Of a stretch of DNA of 10,440 nt, positions 6,736 to 10,440 are shown one piece after another. The notes beneath the pieces were generated by a model. That model was not told where the DNA came from and searched no databases. It saw nothing but the letters and a program-made list of their open reading frames with translations. Positions within the stretch are counted from its first letter, which is position 1. The number at the start of each line of letters is the position of its first letter. The position numbers were made by a program, and so were the translations under genes. Origin of the DNA: Candidatus Margulisiibacteriota bacterium (GTDB lineage Bacteria; Margulisbacteria; WOR-1; O2-12-FULL-45-9; XYB2-FULL-48-7). The DNA lies in assembly GCA_028717325.1 (NCBI GenBank), contig JAQUOB010000028.1, positions 1 to 10,440 of the forward strand, given 5' to 3'.

Positions 6736-7799
6736 TCGGATAATGAATCCTCGATCTTCCCTTTGGTCAGCAGACTGCGCAGGTTCTGCCAAAAAACGAG
6801 ACCGTGCTCGAAAAGATTAAAGAACAACGGGCTGTAAGGAAAATCATAAGCGCCGATATATTTCACCAGCCGCCCGTTAAAGCCCTTTTTAAAACGGTAG
6901 ACGCCGAAGAGCGGATGACCCGCCTGCGGGTTGGCGGGAATGCCCCAGAGGTCATATTCTTGATAGCCCCGCTCCTTCGCCCACTTGATAACCGCCCAGT
7001 GCAGGAGATGGTTGGGCATGACATTTCTATACTCGGAGGCCGACGCTCCGTACATGTACCAGATCTTCTGGCCGAAAGCAAAAATTATGACCGCGCCTAT
7101 CGGCTTGCCCTCATAATAAGCGATAAAATTCGAGCCCAGACCGGCCGAAAAAATGATCTCCCGCATCTTCTGATAATAGACCGGCGGATGGACCAGGAAT
7201 TTATCGCGCTTCGCCGTCTCCTTGTACAATTCGTTAAATATGGAAATTCCCGCCTCGCTCGCGTCCTCTTTGACGGACACCCCTTTCTTCTCGGCCAGGC
7301 GGATGTTGTAGCGCGTTTTTTCTTCAAAACTCTTCAAGATGACGTCGAGCTCCGGCTTAAGGTCGAGGATAAAAGTCGCGCGCGGCTGGACCTGTTTTAG
7401 AGCTTTTTCAAAGCCGAGCGCTTTTAGATTATCCAGGGCGGCCGTATTCTCTTCCGGTATCTCCGGATCGATCTTTAACGAGATGGCGTGATACCGGTCG
7501 GCTTCTTTTTCCACCCTGTCAAGCAGGTCATGCAGCAGCTCTTTTTTCGCGTAATGGACGATCGGGCCGCGGGGCGCGTAAAAGAAAGAGTGTTTGATCA
7601 AGGGCGCTTCCCGCCGCAAGATAGAGATCCCGGCAGCCGGCCCGCCTTCATCTTCCAACAAAATGCGGAGCGGTTGCCAGCCGAACTGCGCCTTGAACTC
7701 TCCCCATTCGAACGACTGGAGGATCGAGGCGTTGGCCGACCGGGCCACAAAATCGTTCCAGAGGTCTTTTTCGGGCAAAGTTATCAAACGGGTTTTCAT
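6732..7799 (-). CDS. FemAB/FemX-family aminoacyltransferase
   Basis: A 355-residue protein of the FemABX peptidyltransferase family (double GNAT-like fold). These enzymes use aminoacyl-tRNA to add bridge amino acids to the residue-3 side chain of peptidoglycan precursors. The recognisable blocks are QSFEWGEFKAQFGW (28-41), a KTRYNIRLAEKKG block (161-173) typical of the tRNA/acceptor region, and YMYGASASEYRNVMPNHLLHW (about 248-268). The closing block is YDLWGIPANP...YRFKKGFNG (282-309). The length matches FemX of Weissella (about 335). The start at 7799 lies 8 nt from the predicted transcription start and has no Shine-Dalgarno. The stop overlaps the murE start as ATGA, so the two are probably translationally coupled. 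The amino acid transferred cannot be predicted. Some distant family members are not bridge enzymes. Confidence 0.86.
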   Translation of the reverse strand: MKTRLITLPEKDLWNDFVARSANASILQSFEWGEFKAQFGWQPLRILLEDEGGPAAGISILRREAPLIKHSFFYAPRGPIVHYAKKELLHDLLDRVEKEADRYHAISLKIDPEIPEENTAALDNLKALGFEKALKQVQPRATFILDLKPELDVILKSFEEKTRYNIRLAEKKGVSVKEDASEAGISIFNELYKETAKRDKFLVHPPVYYQKMREIIFSAGLGSNFIAYYEGKPIGAVIIFAFGQKIWYMYGASASEYRNVMPNHLLHWAVIKWAKERGYQEYDLWGIPANPQAGHPLFGVYRFKKGFNGRLVKYIGAYDFPYSPLFFNLFEHGLVFWQNLRSLLTKGKIEDSLSE

Positions 7800-7805
7800 A
7801 AAATG

Positions 7806-7823
7806 ATGTTATAATTATAACAT
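7806..7823. promoter_or_regulatory. Symmetric divergent promoter (18-bp palindrome), femX / trpG-pabA
   Basis: ATGTTATAATTATAACAT is a perfect palindrome that fills most of the 22-bp gap between the two divergent genes. It contains an extended -10 element TGTTATAAT on each strand (plus 7807-7815; minus 7822-7814), overlapping by two bases. The predicted plus start is 7822, which is the A of the amidotransferase ATG. The predicted minus start is 7807, 8 nt before the femX ATG. No good -35 is present on the plus strand, which the perfect extended -10 could compensate. An operator use of the palindrome cannot be excluded. Confidence 0.65.
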
Positions 7824-8385
7824 GATACTGATGATCGATAATTACGATTCGTTCACCTACAACCTCGTCCAGTATCTCGGCGAGCTGGGCCAGCAGTTGA
7901 AGGTCTACCGCAACGATAAAATATCCGTCGCCGCGATCAAAAAACTAAGGCCGTCGCACATCGTTATCTCACCCGGCCCGGGCGTCCCATCCCGGGCGGG
8001 CGTTTCCGAAGAGGTGATCCGCTCTTTTGCCGGGAAAATCCCGATCCTCGGCGTGTGCCTGGGCCATCAGGCGATCGGCGAGGTCTTCGGCGGCAAGATA
8101 ATCCGCAAAAAGGTCGTCATGCACGGCAAAACGTCGGCGATCTACCATGACGGCCAAACGATCTTCAAAGGGCTGCCCAACCCTTTCACCGCCACGCGCT
8201 ATCATTCGCTCCTGGTCGACAGAAAAAGCCTGCCGGACGAGCTGGCGATCAGCGCCTGGACCAAAGAAGGAGAAATAATGGGCCTGCGGCACAAAAAATT
8301 CAAGATCGAAGGGGTCCAGTTCCATCCGGAATCGATCCTGACCGAAGCGGGAAAACACTTGCTGAAGAATTTCTTAACTCTCTGA
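7822..8385 (+). CDS. trpG/pabA: Glutamine amidotransferase, anthranilate/aminodeoxychorismate synthase component II
   Basis: A 187-residue class I glutamine amidotransferase. It releases ammonia from glutamine for the partner chorismate-converting subunit (TrpE or PabB) in tryptophan or folate synthesis. The family hallmarks are all present: DNYDSFTYNLVQYLGELG at the N-terminus, SPGPGVPSRAG (50-60), and the nucleophile loop GVCLGHQ with Cys79. YHSLLVD (127-133) and GVQFHPES with His168 and Glu170 complete the triad. The length is standard. No trpE/pabB gene lies in the window, so TrpG and PabA cannot be told apart; such subunits often serve both. There is no Shine-Dalgarno, and the -10 ends 6 nt before the ATG, so the mRNA is predicted leaderless. 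It overlaps the convergent fmdB-type gene by 12 bp. Confidence 0.93.
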   Translation: MILMIDNYDSFTYNLVQYLGELGQQLKVYRNDKISVAAIKKLRPSHIVISPGPGVPSRAGVSEEVIRSFAGKIPILGVCLGHQAIGEVFGGKIIRKKVVMHGKTSAIYHDGQTIFKGLPNPFTATRYHSLLVDRKSLPDELAISAWTKEGEIMGLRHKKFKIEGVQFHPESILTEAGKHLLKNFLTL

Positions 8386-8658
8386 CGATTTGGGCTTTAC
8401 AACAGTTGGGTTGCTTTCCTTTTTTGTCTCCGCCGGTTTGGCCGGCGTTTTTTCTTTGGCTTTTGTTTCTTTGACTTCTTTCTTGCCGTAATCGTTGACA
8501 TGAAAACCGGAACCTTTAAAGATGATCCCGGCCGCCGAGATCAGGCGTTTGATCGGCCCTTTGCAAACCGGGCAATATTTGAGCGCCTCTTCCGACATCT
8601 TCTGCTGGACTTCAAAAATGTGGCCGCATTTGGTGCATTTATAGTCGTAAAGAGGCAT
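8374..8658 (-). CDS. FmdB-type zinc ribbon protein
   Basis: A 94-residue protein of the FmdB/CxxC_CxxC_SSSS putative regulatory family. The N-terminal MPLYDYKCTKCGHIFEV and the YCPVCKGPIKRLIS segment supply four zinc-binding Cys (8, 11, 29, 32). They are followed by the usual GIIFKGSGFHVNDYG. The tail (about 60-94) is a low-complexity K/E/T/P-rich extension and is probably disordered. The founding member was proposed to regulate formamidase/amidase genes; the role of most members is unknown. The start at 8658 is 6 nt after a TATAAT, with no Shine-Dalgarno, so the mRNA is predicted leaderless. The gene's tail hosts the terminator of the convergent amidotransferase gene on the opposite strand. 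Confidence 0.9.
   Translation of the reverse strand: MPLYDYKCTKCGHIFEVQQKMSEEALKYCPVCKGPIKRLISAAGIIFKGSGFHVNDYGKKEVKETKAKEKTPAKPAETKKESNPTVVKPKSSES
8431..8457 (+). terminator. Intrinsic terminator of trpG/pabA, within antisense fmdB
   Basis: On the plus strand CGCCGG (8431-8436) pairs with CCGGCG (8442-8447) around a 5-nt loop. It is followed directly by TTTTTT, one C and TTT (8448-8457), a textbook rho-independent terminator. It sits 46 nt past the amidotransferase stop. On the other strand the same DNA encodes part of the Lys/Pro/Ala tail (TPAKPAE) of the zinc ribbon protein. Confidence 0.75.
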
Positions 8659-8664
8659 AAGAAT

Positions 8665-8693
8665 ATTATATCACGATAACAAACCGAAGTTAA
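8665..8693 (-). promoter_or_regulatory. Predicted leaderless promoter of the fmdB-type gene
   Basis: On the minus strand TTAACT (8693-8688, four of six consensus bases) is followed after 17 bp by a perfect TATAAT (8670-8665). TGA just ahead gives an extended -10. Exactly 6 nt (ATTCTT) separate the -10 from the ATG, placing the expected +1 on the A of the start codon. The -35 overlaps the stop codon of the upstream 74-residue gene. Confidence 0.65.
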
Positions 8694-8914
8694 ACGATCG
8701 AAGTTTTGGCGAACTGGATTAAATTTTGTGGGTTGGGAGAAAAGACAACTCCGTCATCGCGCATGCCCGGAATTTTTGTGCCGACCAGTTTGCCTGTCTG
8801 TTTCGCGAAAGTATCTCTCAACGCGTCCATAAAATTTTCATTGGCGGTTTTTTGCGCTTTTGGTTTTACGGATAAATCAAATCTCGGGCCGATGATATTA
8901 TTAATGGCAGCCAT
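8690..8914 (-). CDS. Small hypothetical protein (74 residues)
   Basis: I do not recognise this family. The frame encodes MAAINNIIGPRFDLSVKPKA at the N-terminus, a central amphipathic, probably helical stretch (about residues 25-42, NENFMDALRDTFAKQTG) and a polar C-terminus ending in FAKTSIV. There is no signal peptide, membrane segment or Cys motif. It sits between serS and the fmdB-type gene on the same strand and leaves normal short gaps (45 and 31 nt). No Shine-Dalgarno precedes the ATG. A TATATT lies 5 nt upstream, which would fit another leaderless start but lacks the TGn extension. A plus-strand open frame over the same DNA looks like a shadow. If this gene were not real, 8659-8959 would be an otherwise empty 301-bp gap. 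Confidence 0.55.
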   Translation of the reverse strand: MAAINNIIGPRFDLSVKPKAQKTANENFMDALRDTFAKQTGKLVGTKIPGMRDDGVVFSPNPQNLIQFAKTSIV

Positions 8915-8959
8915 ACATAAATATATCGGTCTAAAACGGGAAAAACTTGTGCGGAAAAG

Positions 8960-10213
8960 CTAGAGGTAGCGGCGCAGGGCTTCGGGAACGTCAAATGTTC
9001 CGTCCGCTTTCTGGTAGTTTTCTAAAATTGCGGCAAAACAGCGCCCGACCGCCAGGCCCGACCCGTTCAAAGTGTGGACAAACTCGGGTTTGGCCTCTTT
9101 GGCCGGCCGGTAACGGATATTCGCCCGCCTCGCCTGGAAAGATTCAAAATTTGAGCAGGAAGATATCTCCCGGTACTGGTTTTCCGAAGGGAACCAGACC
9201 TCAAGATCATAAGTTTTGGCCGAGGCAAAACCGAGATCGCCCGTACAAAGCTGCATCACCCGGTAAGGTAAACCTAATTTCTGCAGGACCGTTTCGGCGT
9301 TAAGGGTCAAACTCTCCAGCTCGTCAGAGGATTTCGAGGGCTCGACGAATTTGACCAGCTCTACTTTATTAAACTGGTGCTGGCGGATGATGCCTTTGAC
9401 GTCCTTGCCGTATGAGCCGGCTTCGCGGCGAAAACACGGCGTATAAGCCGCGTATTTGATCGGCAGTGCCTCTGCCGGCAAGATCTCTTCGCGGTGCAGG
9501 TTGGTGACCGAAACTTCGGCCGTGGGAATAAGATAAAGCTCGTCATCGCGGCATTTAAAAAGCTCTTCTTCGAATTTGGGGAGCTGGCCCGTTCCCCTCA
9601 TCGCTTCCGGCTTGACCATGACCGGCGTCAGGACTTCCGTGTAACCATGTTCCTTGATGTGCAGGTCAAGCATAAAGCTGATCAGCGCGCGCTCCAGCGC
9701 CGCGCCCTGGCCTTTGTAAACCACGAAGCGTGAACCGGAGATCTTGCCGGCCCGGTCAAAATCGAGGATGTCGAGTTTTTTTCCTATCTCATCGTGCGCC
9801 AGCGGTTTAAAATCAAACTTGCGCTTCTCGCCCCAGGCGCGCACCTCCCGGTTCTCGCGGCAGGTCTTGCCGACCGGGACCGAGGCCTGGGGAATATTGG
9901 GCATGGCCAGCACGATATCATCGATCTGACGTCCCAGGTTTTTCTGCTCGTCCTCAAGCGATTTGACCTGGTCGGAGAGTCCTTTCATATCCGAGAGGAG
10001 GCGCGACGCATCCTCTTTGTTTTTTTTCATTTCGGCAATTTTATCTGAAGCGGCGTTGCGTTTGGCCTTGAGATCGTCGATTTTGGCAGTTAATTTTCTC
10101 CACTCCTCATCGATACAGAGAAAATTTTCAACCATCGATATGTCGGCCCCGCGGTTGGCCAGCCCGGCCATGACCACATCAGGATTACTTCTTATAAATT
10201 TAGCGTCTAACAT
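8960..10213 (-). CDS. serS: Seryl-tRNA synthetase
   Basis: A 417-residue class II aminoacyl-tRNA synthetase that charges tRNA-Ser (and tRNA-Sec where present) with serine. The N-terminal start MLDAKFIRSNPDVV and a long antiparallel coiled coil (about 30-100) form the tRNA-binding arm. The catalytic core shows motif 1 (GYTEVLTPVMV, 190-200) and the serine-binding TAE triplet (231-233). Motif 2 is around 260-285 (FRREAGSYGKD, then RQHQFNKVE), and motif 3 is NGSGLAVGR (383-391) with the invariant Arg391. The length is typical of the bacterial enzyme (about 420-430). AAGGAAAG close to the ATG supports the start. The MFS gene ends 20 nt upstream on the same strand, so readthrough is likely, in addition to a possible internal promoter. 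There is no room for a T-box leader. Confidence 0.97.
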   Translation of the reverse strand: MLDAKFIRSNPDVVMAGLANRGADISMVENFLCIDEEWRKLTAKIDDLKAKRNAASDKIAEMKKNKEDASRLLSDMKGLSDQVKSLEDEQKNLGRQIDDIVLAMPNIPQASVPVGKTCRENREVRAWGEKRKFDFKPLAHDEIGKKLDILDFDRAGKISGSRFVVYKGQGAALERALISFMLDLHIKEHGYTEVLTPVMVKPEAMRGTGQLPKFEEELFKCRDDELYLIPTAEVSVTNLHREEILPAEALPIKYAAYTPCFRREAGSYGKDVKGIIRQHQFNKVELVKFVEPSKSSDELESLTLNAETVLQKLGLPYRVMQLCTGDLGFASAKTYDLEVWFPSENQYREISSCSNFESFQARRANIRYRPAKEAKPEFVHTLNGSGLAVGRCFAAILENYQKADGTFDVPEALRRYL

Positions 10214-10233
10214 ACTTTCCTTTATACCCTGCT

Positions 10234-10440
10234 CTATTCTAACACACTCGTAAAACTAACTAAACCGATGAAAGAAAGGATCGCGCCGAACCACATCACC
10301 CCGTCAAAGCCGGCAAAAGAAAGCAGCAGGCCGGCCAGAAAAGGACCGATCACGGCGGTAAAATTGGCTTCGGAATTCAGCAGGCCCACCGCGCTCCCCT
10401 TCTCGGCGTTTTTGGCCAGGATCTCCTGGTTGGCGCCGAC
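10234..10440 (-). CDS. MFS transporter, C-terminal fragment (continues past window)
   Basis: The last 68 codons of a gene whose start lies beyond the window edge; the stop is TAG at 10236-10234. The fragment reads as an intracellular loop (NQEILAKNAEKGSAVGLLNS) followed by two hydrophobic segments. The first contains the AVIGPFLAGLLLSFAGF pattern typical of transmembrane helix 11 of major facilitator superfamily exporters, where sequences of the form 'GaviGPllGGlLld' are common. The second is WFGAILSFIGLVSF. The substrate cannot be predicted from this part. The protein sits in the inner membrane. serS follows after 20 nt on the same strand. Confidence 0.75.
   Translation of the reverse strand, partial: VGANQEILAKNAEKGSAVGLLNSEANFTAVIGPFLAGLLLSFAGFDGVMWFGAILSFIGLVSFTSVLE
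10236..10244 (-). promoter_or_regulatory. Possible internal extended -10 promoter of serS
   Basis: On the minus strand TGTTAGAAT (10244-10236) matches the extended -10 form seen elsewhere in this window. It overlaps the last codons and stop of the MFS gene. It would start the serS mRNA near 10229, giving a 16-nt leader that just contains AAGGAAAG. The -35 region (TTTAGT, 17 bp upstream) is poor. Confidence 0.35.

Noticed and set aside
6736..6792. Earlier ATG for murE
   Set aside because: The extra residues are only the out-of-frame reading of the femX end. The ATGA overlap at 6735 and the family start fit better.
6804..7400. 198-codon open frame antisense to femX
   Set aside because: Shadow of a well-supported FemABX-family gene, with no ribosome binding site or motif.
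10214..10233. T-box or other riboswitch upstream of serS
   Set aside because: Only 20 nt separate the MFS stop from the serS start, far too short.
1..10440. tRNA, rRNA, CRISPR array, insertion sequence or prophage
   Set aside because: No cloverleaf, spaced direct repeats, transposase or integrase sequence was seen. Gaps between genes are too short to hide them.

Overview
The window is about 10.4 kb of moderately GC-rich, very compact bacterial chromosome. It holds ten complete or near-certain genes, one small hypothetical gene, and the 3' end of a transporter gene. No mobile element, tRNA, rRNA or CRISPR array is visible, and no gap between genes exceeds about 105 bases. A signal-peptide beta-barrel protein ending in Phe points to a diderm (outer-membrane) bacterium. 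Housekeeping genes (serS, murE, trpG/pabA, acyP) are mixed with uncharacterised families, as is typical of chromosomes of uncultured candidate phyla. The style resembles the Margulisbacteria/Saganbacteria (WOR-1) or Elusimicrobia/Omnitrophica group, but that placement is an impression and cannot be proven from this window.

Layout. A Yip1-family membrane protein gene (minus, 81-680) is divergent from a plus-strand three-gene operon. That operon encodes an outer-membrane barrel protein (783-1994), a TPR-metallo-beta-lactamase fusion (1994-3499) and an alanine dehydrogenase-like oxidoreductase (3492-4643), linked by overlapping stop/start codons. Converging on it is a minus-strand operon, femX-like (7799-6732), murE (6735-5347), a PPC/DUF296 protein (5362-4937) and acyP (4915-4637), again with overlaps. 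A lone glutamine amidotransferase gene (trpG/pabA, 7822-8385, plus) diverges from femX and runs tail-to-tail into an fmdB-type zinc ribbon gene (8658-8374, minus). Upstream of that lie a 74-residue orphan gene (8914-8690), serS (10213-8960) and the C-terminus of an MFS transporter (10440-10234), all on the minus strand.

How the genes work together. FemX-like and MurE are translationally coupled and both act on peptidoglycan precursors: MurE adds stem-peptide residue 3 and FemX-type enzymes add bridge amino acids to it. This MurE lacks the canonical DNPR motif and has DDSH instead, so the residue-3 amino acid is uncertain. It also carries a short run of 7-bp tandem repeats inside its C-terminal domain.

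The most interesting layer is regulatory. Several transcription units share an extended -10 promoter of the form TGnTAnAAT. In at least three of them (trpG/pabA, fmdB, and the outer-membrane gene) the -10 lies so close to the ATG that the mRNA should be leaderless. The 22-bp femX/trpG gap is mostly occupied by an 18-bp perfect palindrome made of two back-to-back extended -10 elements, in effect a minimal symmetric divergent promoter.
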